Made by a program: the position numbers and the translations under genes. The notes below the pieces were generated by a model. It saw only the letters and a list, made by a program, of their open reading frames with translations, made no database searches and was not told the DNA's origin. This document shows positions 16,584 through 27,842 of a DNA stretch of 48,776 nucleotides, piece by piece; positions within the stretch are counted from its first letter, which is position 1; each line of letters opens with the position of its first letter. This stretch comes from Candidatus Pelagibacter sp. (GTDB taxonomy: Bacteria; Pseudomonadota; Alphaproteobacteria; Pelagibacterales; Pelagibacteraceae). Location: contig JAOIXS010000007.1 of NCBI GenBank assembly GCA_028225715.1, positions 1-48,776 of the forward strand, written 5' to 3'.

Positions 16584-17631
16584 ATTAACAGAAAGATTAG
16601 ATCAAGGTCCTGTAATTTGTGCTGAAGGTTTTTTATTTGAAATTGAAAGACGCGGGTACATGGCATCAGGAGAATTTGTACCAATGGTTTCATTGGATTA
16701 TCCTGAGGTCTTAGAGAATTTACATAGAGAATTTCAACATGCTGGATCAGATATTGTTGAAGCTTTCACTTATAATGGTCACAGAGAAAAAATGCGTATT
16801 ATTGGAAAGGAAGAACTTCTTGAACCTTTAAACCGTTCAGCTTTAAAGATTGCCAAAAAAGTTGCATTAGATACACCCAAAGGATCTCAACCAAACTTAA
16901 TGGCAGGAAATATTTCTAACTCAAACATTTGGAAAGAAAATGACAAACAAGCCCAAAAGGCAGTTGAGGGGATGTTTTCTGAAATGATTGGTTGGGCAGT
17001 AGATGAAGGTGCTGATATATTGATTGGTGAAACTTTTTATTATGCTGAAGAGGCTTTCAAAGCACTCGAGGTAATGAAGAAAGCTAATCTTCCAACAGTA
17101 TTAACAATTTCGCCAATGGGTGAGAATAAAATGAGAGATGGAAAGTCTGTAGTTGATACATGTAAAGAGTTGGAGCAAAGAGGAGCTGACGTTGTTGGGT
17201 TAAATTGTTTTAGAGGACCTGCAACAATGTTGCCGTTTTTAAAAGAAATTAGAAAAGCAGTCAAATGTCATGTTGGTGCTTTACCAATTCCCTATAGAAC
17301 AAATGAGAAATTTCCAACTTTCTTTAATTTGCCTGATAGAGATGATTGTGGCTGTCCCTCTCCTCACGGAAGAACATTTCCTACAGCTCTAGACCCACAT
17401 TTTTGTAATAGATATGAAATAGGTCAATTTGCAAAATGGGCAAATATTTTAGGTATACATTACCTTGGTGTTTGTTGTGGTGCTAACCCAATGCTAATAA
17501 GAGAAGTTGCAGAGTCTGTTGGGTTAAAAGTGCCTGCAAGCAAATACCGAGAGAACATGGAAAATCATTTTATGTATGGAAAAAATAAAAGAATTCCAAA
17601 ACATATGATGGATTATGGAGATAAGGCTTAA
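16570..17631 (+). CDS. bhmT: Homocysteine S-methyltransferase (BHMT-like)
   Basis: Zinc-dependent methyltransferase making methionine from homocysteine, 353 residues. It opens with LDQGPVICAEGFLFEIERRG. The zinc ligands are visible: one cysteine in VVGLNCFRGP and the pair in LGVCCGANP. The methyl donor (glycine betaine or a related methylated compound such as DMSP) cannot be read from sequence. ATG 16570 has GGAG at 16559-16562; no upstream in-frame start exists because stops occur at 16513 and 16501. Control by the SAM-II and SAM-V elements means the gene should shut off when SAM is plentiful. It converges with the HAD gene with a 2 bp gap. Confidence 0.93.
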   Translation: MTKNKLTERLDQGPVICAEGFLFEIERRGYMASGEFVPMVSLDYPEVLENLHREFQHAGSDIVEAFTYNGHREKMRIIGKEELLEPLNRSALKIAKKVALDTPKGSQPNLMAGNISNSNIWKENDKQAQKAVEGMFSEMIGWAVDEGADILIGETFYYAEEAFKALEVMKKANLPTVLTISPMGENKMRDGKSVVDTCKELEQRGADVVGLNCFRGPATMLPFLKEIRKAVKCHVGALPIPYRTNEKFPTFFNLPDRDDCGCPSPHGRTFPTALDPHFCNRYEIGQFAKWANILGIHYLGVCCGANPMLIREVAESVGLKVPASKYRENMENHFMYGKNKRIPKHMMDYGDKA

Positions 17632-17633
17632 CT

Positions 17634-18305
17634 TTAATTAGAGTTTATATTGGGTAACAGATCTTTTAAGTTTTTTATTTCTTGCTTTGGTTTGTAATCA
17701 AGATTATCAAAAATATTATTATTTCTGTTTACCCAAATAGAACTATAACCATAATTTCCACCACCAGAAACATCCCAAGTATTAGCACTTAAAAATGCAA
17801 CTTCTTCTTTTTGTATTTTATATTTTTTAATTGGCATGTCATAAACTTTTGAATCTGGCTTATAAATTCCAACTTCTTCAATTGAAAAAATATCATCAAA
17901 TATATTATCTAAATCATTACTCTTAACTAACTCATTAAGAAGAGAGGGTGTTCCATTAGAAAGAATACCTAATTTATAATTTTTTTCTTTTAATTTTTTT
18001 AAAACTTCAGGTACCTCAGGAAAAGGTGAGAGCTCCTTATAAAGATTTAATAATTCATTCTTCATAGAAGCATCTATTTCAAATGCCTTCATTGATTTAT
18101 CTAAACTATCTTCCGTCACCTGCCAAAAATCTTTATGTCTATTCATTAGACTTCTAAGCCAAGTATATTCTAATTGAGTAGTTCGCCAGTAATTTGCAAA
18201 ACCTTCCCACTTATCACCAATTTTATCTTTACATTTTTCTGCAGCAGAATTGACATCAAATAAAGTGCCATATGCATCAAAAATTATTGCTTTAATATTT
18301 TTCAT
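17634..18305 (-). CDS. HAD superfamily hydrolase, haloacid dehalogenase type II-like
   Basis: 223 residues with the HAD motifs in order: nucleophile motif IIFDAYGTLFD near residue 10, LSNGTPSLL (motif II), KPDSKVYDM with the conserved lysine, and LSANTWDVSGGGNYG. The last block and the N-terminal DAYGTLFD resemble L-2-haloacid dehalogenases more than phosphatases. Activity on haloacids is a family-based guess; many members act on other small acids. Single gene, divergent from rsmE across 17 bp. Confidence 0.85.
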   Translation of the reverse strand: MKNIKAIIFDAYGTLFDVNSAAEKCKDKIGDKWEGFANYWRTTQLEYTWLRSLMNRHKDFWQVTEDSLDKSMKAFEIDASMKNELLNLYKELSPFPEVPEVLKKLKEKNYKLGILSNGTPSLLNELVKSNDLDNIFDDIFSIEEVGIYKPDSKVYDMPIKKYKIQKEEVAFLSANTWDVSGGGNYGYSSIWVNRNNNIFDNLDYKPKQEIKNLKDLLPNINSN

Positions 18306-18322
18306 AAATTAACTTAACATTA

Positions 18323-19024
18323 ATGAGTAATATTAGATTATTTTTTAAAGAAAGTTTATCACTTAATTTAACAGCTAAGCTTGATAAATCACAATCTCAC
18401 TATGTAAATAAAGTGATGAGAGTTAAAGTTAGTGAGGTTTTTTCATTATTTAATAAAAGTGGTGAGTGGGAAGCAAAAATTTTAACTATTTCAAAAAGTA
18501 TTGTTGAATTTAATATTACAAAACAATTAAGACAAAAAGAAAGTACCAAAGAATTGTGGTTAGCTTTTTCACCTATCAAATCAAACTACTTTAATTTTAT
18601 GATTCAAAAAGCAACAGAGCTTGGTGTTACAAAATTTTTACCAATAATATTTGATAGAACAATTGTAAGAAAAATTAATAAAGAAAGATTAGAAAAAGTA
18701 ATTATAGAAGCTGCTGAACAATCTAATCGTATTAATGTTCCATTTATTGAAGATCCACAAACATTAAAAGATTTACTGAGTAATGAAAAGATGGACTTAA
18801 TATTTACTGATTTAAATTCGCAAAATAAGAAATTAAATTTAGCTAAATTAACTAGCAATCCAACTTGTGTAATTATTGGTCCAGAAGGTGATTTTTCAGA
18901 AGAAGAAAGAGGGCAGATTCTTAGATTTAAGGATGTTCAGCCAATTAATATAAATGAAAACATATTAAGGTCTGAAACTGCAGTAATTTCAGCACTATCA
19001 ATTGTAAATTACTGTATAAATTGA
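18323..19024 (+). CDS. rsmE: 16S rRNA (uracil1498-N3)-methyltransferase RsmE
   Basis: SPOUT-fold methyltransferase of 233 residues. N-terminal PUA-like part contains SHYVNKVMRVKVSE; the SPOUT domain has QKATELGVTKFLP, IIEAAEQSNR, IGPEGDFSEEE and LRSETAVISALSIV, the knot motifs typical of RsmE. It precedes the cytochrome oxidase genes by 61 bp that probably hold a separate promoter. Confidence 0.95.
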   Translation: MSNIRLFFKESLSLNLTAKLDKSQSHYVNKVMRVKVSEVFSLFNKSGEWEAKILTISKSIVEFNITKQLRQKESTKELWLAFSPIKSNYFNFMIQKATELGVTKFLPIIFDRTIVRKINKERLEKVIIEAAEQSNRINVPFIEDPQTLKDLLSNEKMDLIFTDLNSQNKKLNLAKLTSNPTCVIIGPEGDFSEEERGQILRFKDVQPININENILRSETAVISALSIVNYCIN

Positions 19025-19042
19025 TATTTTGTCGCTAAAACA

Positions 19043-19078
19043 AAAGTGTAATTTTTAAAAAGACACTTTATATAGTGT
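19043..19078 (+). promoter_or_regulatory. Repeated GTGT/ACAC elements upstream of ctaC
   Basis: In the 61 bp between rsmE and ctaC, AAAGTGT (19043-19049) is followed by its complement ACACTTT (19063-19069). ACACT (19063-19067) is also the left arm of ACACT-TTATAT-AGTGT (19063-19078). The second palindrome overlaps a possible -10 (TATAGT, 19071-19076) seven to eight bases before the likely start region. It could be an operator or alternative RNA hairpins. No known regulator motif is recognised. Confidence 0.4.
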
Positions 19079-19085
19079 GTAACAA

Positions 19086-21538
<2,453 letters not shown>

Positions 21539-21570
21539 TAAAGTTTTAGCTTTTTCTATATTAAATATTA

Positions 21571-22482
21571 ATGATTAATTCTAAATTAAAAAATAGAAAT
21601 TTAAACCAGGTGAACGTGTTTAATTTTTCTGAATTATTTAAGCTAATGAAGCCAAGAGTAATGTCTTTGGTAATTTTTACGTGTGCTGTAGGTTTATTAA
21701 TGGCACCTTCGACAGTTTCAACAAAGGATGCAATGATTGCAATTCTTTTAGTTTCAATTGGCGCAGGAGCCGCTGGCGCTCTAAATATGTGGTACGAGTC
21801 TGATCTTGATGCATTAATGACGAGAACTTGCTTGAGACCAATTCCAATGGGAAAAGTTAATAAAAAACAAGCTCTAATATTTGGAACATCACTTTCATTT
21901 TTTTCAGTAATTGCATTAGATTATTTTGCAAATACAATTTCAGCAGTATTATTGCTGTTTACAATTTTATTTTATGTATTTATTTACACAATCTGGTTAA
22001 AGAGAAAGACACCACAAAATATCGTAATTGGAGGAGCTGCAGGAGCATTACCACCAGTAATTGGATGGACTATTGCAACTAACTCACTATCTTTTGAGCC
22101 GATAACTTTTTTTCTTATTATATTTTTTTGGACACCATCTCACTTCTGGGCGTTAAGTCTTTATAAATCAGATGACTACAAGAAAGCAAAAATTCCAATG
22201 CTGCCATTAACCAATGGGATAGAGAGCACAAAAATAAATATTTTAGTTTACTCATTGTTAATGCTGCCAATGGTTATTTTACCTTATGCAATAGATTTTG
22301 TTGGACTAGTATTTCTGGTACCAGCCTTGATGCTTACATTATATTATAACTTTTTGTGTTTTGAGCTTTATATGTATAAAAAAAATAAATTTAACCCCAA
22401 GAAGGCAAAAACAATATTTGGATATTCAATTTTATATTTATTTTTGATATTTGTTATTTTTTTGATAGATAAGATATTATGA
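21571..22482 (+). CDS. ctaB: Protohaem IX farnesyltransferase (haem O synthase)
   Basis: UbiA-superfamily membrane enzyme, 303 residues, converting haem B to haem O for the oxidase. Motifs: LMKPRVMSLVIFTCAVGL, the first aspartate motif NMWYESDLDALMTRT, then RPIPMGKV and the second DDYKKAKIPMLPL near residue 207. Its stop overlaps the start of the next small gene (ATGA arrangement), indicating coupled translation. Confidence 0.96.
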   Translation: MINSKLKNRNLNQVNVFNFSELFKLMKPRVMSLVIFTCAVGLLMAPSTVSTKDAMIAILLVSIGAGAAGALNMWYESDLDALMTRTCLRPIPMGKVNKKQALIFGTSLSFFSVIALDYFANTISAVLLLFTILFYVFIYTIWLKRKTPQNIVIGGAAGALPPVIGWTIATNSLSFEPITFFLIIFFWTPSHFWALSLYKSDDYKKAKIPMLPLTNGIESTKINILVYSLLMLPMVILPYAIDFVGLVFLVPALMLTLYYNFLCFELYMYKKNKFNPKKAKTIFGYSILYLFLIFVIFLIDKIL

Positions 22483-22604
22483 TGATACCAGACAAAAAAA
22501 CTAAGCGAAAAAATATTTTAACAGCAGTAGCAATATTAGGATTTATGGTATTTCTGTTTTTTTTTACACTCTATAATACAGGTGTTTTCGATAGATCAAT
22601 ATAG
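22479..22604 (+). CDS. 41-residue single-helix membrane protein between ctaB and ctaG (CoxF-like position)
   Basis: A short frame with a basic head (MMIPDKKTKRKN), one hydrophobic helix (ILTAVAILGFMVFLFFFT) and a short tail ending DRSI. Starts are ATG 22479 or ATG 22482; the first overlaps the ctaB stop, and the TAG (22602-22604) overlaps the GTG of ctaG, so it fills the gap exactly. Alphaproteobacterial oxidase operons often carry a tiny membrane protein (CoxF) here, with basic-head and single-helix architecture. The family call rests on position and topology rather than a motif. It is easily missed because of its length. Confidence 0.72.
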   Translation: MMIPDKKTKRKNILTAVAILGFMVFLFFFTLYNTGVFDRSI

Positions 22605-23140
22605 TGAAAAATAAAACCTTAACTCCAATTCTTTTAGCTGGAATCTTTTTTCTTATGCTGGGACTCTCATTTGCTGCAGTACCTTTATATGATATATTTT
22701 GCAGAGTGACAGGATTTGGTGGAACAACTCAAATATCAAAAGAAGCACCACTAATAGTTTTAGATCAAAAAGTTAGTGTTCGTTTTGATACAAATGTAAA
22801 TGCACTTCCTTGGAACTTTAAAGCAAAAACAAATGTTATGGATGTTAAGATTGGTCAAGTGAATCGAATCGAGTTTGAAGTAGAAAACTATGGGAATGAA
22901 ACAACATATGGTGTTGCAGCTTTCAATGTGTCTCCATCGTCGTTTGGTAAATACTATAGTAAATTAGGGTGTTTTTGTTTTGAAAAACAGGCTTTAAAAG
23001 CAGGTGAAAAAGCCACTTATATTATGACTTTTTATTTGGATCCAGAAATGGTAAATGATCCCAACACTAAAAATATTAAAGATGTAACTATGTCCTATAC
23101 TTTTTTTTCATCAGATTACTATAACCAATCAAAATTATAA
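22604..23140 (+). CDS. ctaG: Cytochrome c oxidase assembly protein CtaG/Cox11
   Basis: Copper chaperone delivering copper to CuB of subunit I; 178 residues. One N-terminal membrane helix (about 8-30), then VPLYDIFCRVTGFGGTTQ and the copper-binding CFCFEKQ motif, followed by the C-terminal beta-domain. The only suitable start is GTG at 22604, sharing a base with the stop of the preceding small gene. An upstream ATG in this frame was not found. Confidence 0.95.
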   Translation: MKNKTLTPILLAGIFFLMLGLSFAAVPLYDIFCRVTGFGGTTQISKEAPLIVLDQKVSVRFDTNVNALPWNFKAKTNVMDVKIGQVNRIEFEVENYGNETTYGVAAFNVSPSSFGKYYSKLGCFCFEKQALKAGEKATYIMTFYLDPEMVNDPNTKNIKDVTMSYTFFSSDYYNQSKL

Positions 23141-23142
23141 AA

Positions 23143-23931
23143 ATGTCTGCAGAAAAAAAACATGATTATCATTTGGTAGACCCAAGTCCTTGGCCTATAT
23201 ACGTCTCATTTTCATGCTTAGTTTTAGCAATAGGTTCAGTTTACTATTTGCATAGTGAAGTTTCTTGGGGAATGTATCTTGGTTTAGCATTACTACTTTA
23301 CGGAACATATATGTGGTTTAGAGATGTTGTTATTGAAGCAGAGCATCAAGGTCATCACACACCAGTAGTTCAAATTCATCATAGATATGGAATGACACTA
23401 TTTATTGCTTCAGAAGTTATGTTCTTTGTGGCATGGTTTTGGGCGTATTTTGATGCAAGTTTATTTCCATCTTTAGCAATTGGGGGAACATGGCCACCTA
23501 AAGATATTGTAACTTTTGATCCATGGGATATCCCACTAATTAATACGTTAATTTTATTATTATCTGGAACGACAGTAACATGGTCTCACCACGCATTGTT
23601 AGAAGGTGATAGAAAAAGCTTTATTCAAGGACTAGTTCTTACAGTAATACTTGGTTTCTCTTTTTCACTACTACAAGTTTATGAATACCAGCATGCAACT
23701 TTTGATTTTGCAGGAAATATATATGGTTCAGTATTTTATATGGCAACAGGATTTCATGGTTTTCATGTTATTATTGGCACTATATTTTTAGCAGTATGTT
23801 TAATGAGAGCACGAAAGGGTCACTTTACTGAAGAACATCACTTTGGATTTGAGGCTGCTGCTTGGTACTGGCACTTTGTGGATGTTGTGTGGCTATTCTT
23901 ATTTGCAGCCATTTATATTTGGGGAAGTTAA
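23143..23931 (+). CDS. ctaE: Cytochrome c oxidase subunit III
   Basis: 262-residue seven-helix subunit III, which stabilises proton uptake by subunit I. Features: HDYHLVDPSPWPIYVS at the N-terminus, GMTLFIASEVMFFVAWFWA, LLSGTTVTWSHHALL, GFHGFHVIIGTIFLAVCLMR and AAAWYWHFVDVVWLFLFA, all conserved. Spacing is 2 bp from ctaG and 10 bp to surf1. Confidence 0.97.
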   Translation: MSAEKKHDYHLVDPSPWPIYVSFSCLVLAIGSVYYLHSEVSWGMYLGLALLLYGTYMWFRDVVIEAEHQGHHTPVVQIHHRYGMTLFIASEVMFFVAWFWAYFDASLFPSLAIGGTWPPKDIVTFDPWDIPLINTLILLLSGTTVTWSHHALLEGDRKSFIQGLVLTVILGFSFSLLQVYEYQHATFDFAGNIYGSVFYMATGFHGFHVIIGTIFLAVCLMRARKGHFTEEHHFGFEAAAWYWHFVDVVWLFLFAAIYIWGS

Positions 23932-23941
23932 TTTTTAGCCC

Positions 23942-24595
23942 TTGAGATATAAATTTTTATTTTCTATTTTTGTATTTTTTTTTATTTCTGTCTTTATTGC
24001 TCTTGGTAGCTGGCAGATTGTTAGGCTTAATTGGAAATTAGAATTAATCAATCAGATAAAAACTTCACTTAAAGATGAACCAGTTAACTTATCTAGCAGT
24101 ACAATCAAAAATTATTTAAGAATTAAAACTAATGGGTCAATTGATTTTGAAAAACAAATCTATCTTTATAATCTAAATGAAAAAGGAAAACCCGGTTTTG
24201 AAGTTGTTAATCCTCTAAAAATAGGAGGTAGTGATTATTTATTAAATAGAGGGTGGATACCTTTTGATATGAAGAATAGTAAAATTATCGATATAATTGA
24301 TAAAAATGATATTGTTGGTATTTTAAAAAAACAAACAAAAACAAATAGGTTTAAACCTGAAAATAATATTTTAGATAATTATTGGTTTACTCTTGATAGA
24401 GATGATGTGTTTAAATTTACAGGTAAGAAGTTTTCACCTTATGTTATTTATCTCTCAGGAAACAATGAATTACCCAAGCCAAAATTGATCACTGCAAATA
24501 TTTCAAATAATCATAAAAAATATGCCATGACCTGGTTTTCATTAGCGATTTCAATTTTTATACTATATTTATATTTTAGAAGAAAATATTATTAG
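23942..24595 (+). CDS. SURF1 family cytochrome oxidase assembly protein
   Basis: 217 residues with a membrane helix at each end, as in Surf1/Shy1, which helps insert haem a into subunit I. Visible motifs are LGSWQIVRLNWKLELI, GFEVVNPLKI, LLNRGWIPFD and the C-terminal YAMTWFSLAISIFILYLYF. The start is TTG at 23942, since no ATG or GTG gives the expected N-terminus. It abuts thrC with no gap. Confidence 0.9.
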   Translation: MRYKFLFSIFVFFFISVFIALGSWQIVRLNWKLELINQIKTSLKDEPVNLSSSTIKNYLRIKTNGSIDFEKQIYLYNLNEKGKPGFEVVNPLKIGGSDYLLNRGWIPFDMKNSKIIDIIDKNDIVGILKKQTKTNRFKPENNILDNYWFTLDRDDVFKFTGKKFSPYVIYLSGNNELPKPKLITANISNNHKKYAMTWFSLAISIFILYLYFRRKYY

Positions 24596-25972
24596 ATGAA
24601 ATATATAAGCACTAGAAATAATTCAAAAGAGTATAGTTTTGAGGACGTATTTATTAAAGGACTTGCAGATGATTGCGGTCTATTTATTCCAAAAGAAGTC
24701 AAAAAATATAGCACTGAGGAGCTTGAGTCGCTAAGTGGCTTAAATTACCAGGAATTAGCAAAAAAAATAATCTACCCTTATATTGGAGACTTTATGTCTG
24801 AGAGTGAATTATCAGATATTGTTGATAAATCATATTCTGTATTTAGAAAAGATAACGTCGTAGATTTAATTAAATTAGGTGATACTAAGATTTTAGAGCT
24901 GTTTCATGGTCCGACACTAGCCTTTAAAGATATTGCAATGCAATTATTAGGAAACTTCTATGAGCATTATCTAAAAAAAAATAATAAAAATATAAATATT
25001 ATTGTTGCTACATCAGGAGATACAGGTGCCGCTGCTATAGATGCAATTAAGGGAAAAAAGAATATGAATATATTTGTTCTTCACCCACATAATAAAGTTT
25101 CACTTGTTCAAAGAAAACTAATGTCAACTGTTAAGGAAAAAAATGTCTTTAATATAGCGATAGAAGGTAACTTTGATGATTGCCAAAATTTAGTAAAATC
25201 AATGTTTGCAGATAAAGAATTTTCTAACTCAATAAATATGTCTGGAGTAAATTCAATAAATTGGGCAAGAATTATTGCACAAGCTGTATATTATTTTTAT
25301 ACATACTTCCAAGTACAAGACAAAAGGCCCATGAATTTTTCAGTACCGACAGGAAATTTTGGAGATGTATATGCTGGCTATCTATCAAAAAAAATGGGCT
25401 TACCAATAAACAAATTTGTAGTTGCAACTAATAAAAATGATATTTTGCACAGAGCAATTTCTAATGGAAACTATGAGGCAGAAAGTGTGTCTGAAACCAA
25501 CTCACCAAGTATGGATATTCAAATAGCTAGTAATTTTGAAAGATTAATTTATGATTTAAATAATTGTGATGATGATGAAACAAGAAAAATCATGCATGGA
25601 ATTAAAGAAAAAGGTAAATATATTATTTCAAAAGATAAAATGAAAAAGATAAATGAAGATTTTTTATCAGCAAGCATGAGTGAGAAAGAAATTTTAGATA
25701 CTATTAAAGAAGTTCAAGTTAAATATGACATTATATTAGATCCTCATAGCGCAATAGGGTTTGGATCTTTAAATAAAGTAAATTTAGAAGGTAATAATGT
25801 TGTTCTAGCTACTGCACATCCATGTAAGTTTCCTGAAGCTATAGATAAATCAATTGGAATCAAACCTGACTTACCTGATGAACTAAAGTATGTTATGGGT
25901 GAAAAAGAAAATTATAATATTATTTCAAATAATCTAAGTAAAACTCAACAATACATTAAGGAAAAAATATAA
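24596..25972 (+). CDS. thrC: Threonine synthase
   Basis: PLP enzyme turning O-phosphohomoserine into threonine, 458 residues, the long form usual in proteobacteria. Opening MKYISTRNNSKEYSFEDV, the PLP lysine in HGPTLAFKDIAMQLLG (about K111), VATSGDTGAAAIDAI, and SVPTGNFGDVYAGYLSKKMG. The matching homoserine kinase gene thrB is nearby at 26874-27842 on the other strand, so two successive steps of threonine synthesis flank the peroxiredoxin and rnhA. Confidence 0.97.
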   Translation: MKYISTRNNSKEYSFEDVFIKGLADDCGLFIPKEVKKYSTEELESLSGLNYQELAKKIIYPYIGDFMSESELSDIVDKSYSVFRKDNVVDLIKLGDTKILELFHGPTLAFKDIAMQLLGNFYEHYLKKNNKNINIIVATSGDTGAAAIDAIKGKKNMNIFVLHPHNKVSLVQRKLMSTVKEKNVFNIAIEGNFDDCQNLVKSMFADKEFSNSINMSGVNSINWARIIAQAVYYFYTYFQVQDKRPMNFSVPTGNFGDVYAGYLSKKMGLPINKFVVATNKNDILHRAISNGNYEAESVSETNSPSMDIQIASNFERLIYDLNNCDDDETRKIMHGIKEKGKYIISKDKMKKINEDFLSASMSEKEILDTIKEVQVKYDIILDPHSAIGFGSLNKVNLEGNNVVLATAHPCKFPEAIDKSIGIKPDLPDELKYVMGEKENYNIISNNLSKTQQYIKEKI

Positions 25973-26457
25973 TGAAATTAAAAGAAAATGAAACAATACC
26001 TAATTCTGAATTTTTTATGATGGAAGATGGAAATCCTGTTAAGAAAAATACTTTTGAGTTTTTTAAAGATAAGAAGATAGTTTTATTTGGTTTACCAGGG
26101 GCTTACACATCAGTTTGTTCAGCTAAACATTTACCTGGTTATGTTGATAGCCATGAAGAATACAAAGCAAAAGGTGTAGATTTAATAGTCTGTATCTCAG
26201 TAAATGACCCATTTGTAATGGAAGCTTGGGGCAAAAGTCAAAATGTTACAGATAAACTTATGATGATGGCTGATCCATTTTTGAGTTTTACGAAAGCAAT
26301 AGGTGCGGATGTTGATAAAAGTGCCCGAGGGTTAGGTGTAAGATCAAATAGATACACAATGCTAATAGACAATCTTAAAGTAATTAAATTACAAGAAGAA
26401 GAAGATACTGGTGTGTGTGAAGTTTCGGCTGCCCAAAATTTTTTAAATTTAGTTTAA
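25972..26457 (+). CDS. Prx5-type peroxiredoxin
   Basis: 161-residue thiol peroxidase. The peroxidatic cysteine is C49 in GLPGAYTSVCSAKHLPGYV, the Prx5 version of the family motif, followed by DLIVCISVNDPFVMEAWG with a second cysteine and RSNRYTMLID. It should reduce H2O2 or alkyl peroxides using glutathione/glutaredoxin or thioredoxin; the reductant is unknown. The A of its ATG is the last base of the thrC stop, and its end overlaps rnhA tail to tail by 9 bp. Confidence 0.93.
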   Translation: MKLKENETIPNSEFFMMEDGNPVKKNTFEFFKDKKIVLFGLPGAYTSVCSAKHLPGYVDSHEEYKAKGVDLIVCISVNDPFVMEAWGKSQNVTDKLMMMADPFLSFTKAIGADVDKSARGLGVRSNRYTMLIDNLKVIKLQEEEDTGVCEVSAAQNFLNLV

Positions 26458-26874
26458 TTCTGCAGCTTGTTTAGCTAATAAATCAACTTCTTCATTTAGA
26501 GTATTTCCAGCATGAGCCTTAACCCATATCCATTTAATTTCATGAGCTTGATTTAATTTATAAAGCTGAGTCCAAAGTTCTTTGTTTTTTACTGGTTCTT
26601 TTTTAGAAGTTAACCAATTATTTTTTATCCATTTGTGCACCCAATCAGTAATACCTAATTTCACGTATTGTGAGTCTGTATAAATTTCAATAGGTTGCTG
26701 TTCTTTTATTTCCTGAAGCGCTTTAATTGGAGCCATTAGCTCCATCTTATTATTAGTTGTGTCTTTAACGCTTCCACTAATTTTTTTTATTTCATCATTA
26801 ATATTGATGATTGCAGCCCAACCTCCATCTCCAGGATTTTTTAAACAAGAACCGTCAGTATAAATTTTTATCAT
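26449..26874 (-). CDS. rnhA: Ribonuclease HI
   Basis: 141-residue nuclease degrading RNA in RNA-DNA hybrids. The catalytic acidic set is present: IYTDGSCLKNPG (D), the E in MELMAPIKAL, IYTDSQYVKLGI (D) and the last D in EEVDLLAKQ; KAHAGN supplies the histidine. Last gene of the long leftward run, sharing one base with thrB; ispH-thrB-rnhA order is common in alphaproteobacteria. Confidence 0.96.
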   Translation of the reverse strand: MIKIYTDGSCLKNPGDGGWAAIININDEIKKISGSVKDTTNNKMELMAPIKALQEIKEQQPIEIYTDSQYVKLGITDWVHKWIKNNWLTSKKEPVKNKELWTQLYKLNQAHEIKWIWVKAHAGNTLNEEVDLLAKQAAELN

Positions 26875-27842
26875 TATTTATAATAATCTTTGTAGCTATT
26901 TAGATTGTTATGGATAATTAGTTTTTGAAAATATTCGTTAGGTTCTTTGACCTGAATTAGTGCAGTTTTAGGGGTGTTAAAATAATCATAAATTCTAGTT
27001 AGCAGGTACCTTAAAGCCGCCCCTCTACACAATATATTTAATGCATCTTTCTCTTTTTTTGAAATAGTTCTTATAGTTTCATATCCATCAATTAAGTATT
27101 TAATTTTTTTATTATTCATTGCAAAAGAATTTCTTTTTTTATCAAAGCATAAAGCATTTATACAAATTGCAATCTCATACATTAGGTAATCATTGCTTGA
27201 AAAATAAAAATCAATAAATCCAGAAAATTTATTTTTATTAAAGAAGATATTATCTATAAATAAATCTCCATGTATAATTCCACTTGGCAATTTTTTTGGC
27301 CATTGTTTTTTTATATCTTTTAAGCACACATTAAGAGTAGGTTTTAGTTTTGGAGCTATTTTATTAGATGTAAATTTTATACTTTTTAATAAATCACCTA
27401 ATTTATTAATAGACATAGAGTTTTGTCTATATAGCTTTATTTTAGTTCCAACTTTGTGGAATTTTGCAATATTTTTTCCAATATCAAAACAATTTTTATA
27501 ATTAAGAGTTGCCTTATCTTTTCCTTTTAAAAAAGTTACAATGCTAGCAGGTTTATTTTGAATTCTGCTTAAGTGTTTATTAGCACTATTCTTTAATGGT
27601 TTTGGACAAATAATTTTTTTTTGATTTAGTTTTTCCATTAAGTTCATGAAAAAAGGTAAATCCTTTTTCTGAACTCTTTTTTCAAAAATAGTTAAAATAA
27701 ATTTTTTTTTATTTGTTTGTAGTAAGTAGTTTGTATTTTCTATTCCTTTTTTAATTCCTTCAGATTTTATTATTTTTCCTAATTTATAATCTCTACTTAG
27801 AGATAGAAGGTCTTTACTATTTATTTTAGTGTATACGGCCAT
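26874..27842 (-). CDS. thrB: Homoserine kinase (APH-fold type)
   Basis: 322-residue kinase of the aminoglycoside phosphotransferase fold, the ThrB type found in alphaproteobacteria, phosphorylating homoserine. It starts MAVYTKINSKDLLSLSRDY, has GIENTNYLLQT, the catalytic loop IIHGDLFIDNIFF and the metal-binding GFIDFYFSSND. It directly follows ispH with no spacer and overlaps rnhA by one base. Confidence 0.93.
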   Translation of the reverse strand: MAVYTKINSKDLLSLSRDYKLGKIIKSEGIKKGIENTNYLLQTNKKKFILTIFEKRVQKKDLPFFMNLMEKLNQKKIICPKPLKNSANKHLSRIQNKPASIVTFLKGKDKATLNYKNCFDIGKNIAKFHKVGTKIKLYRQNSMSINKLGDLLKSIKFTSNKIAPKLKPTLNVCLKDIKKQWPKKLPSGIIHGDLFIDNIFFNKNKFSGFIDFYFSSNDYLMYEIAICINALCFDKKRNSFAMNNKKIKYLIDGYETIRTISKKEKDALNILCRGAALRYLLTRIYDYFNTPKTALIQVKEPNEYFQKLIIHNNLNSYKDYYK

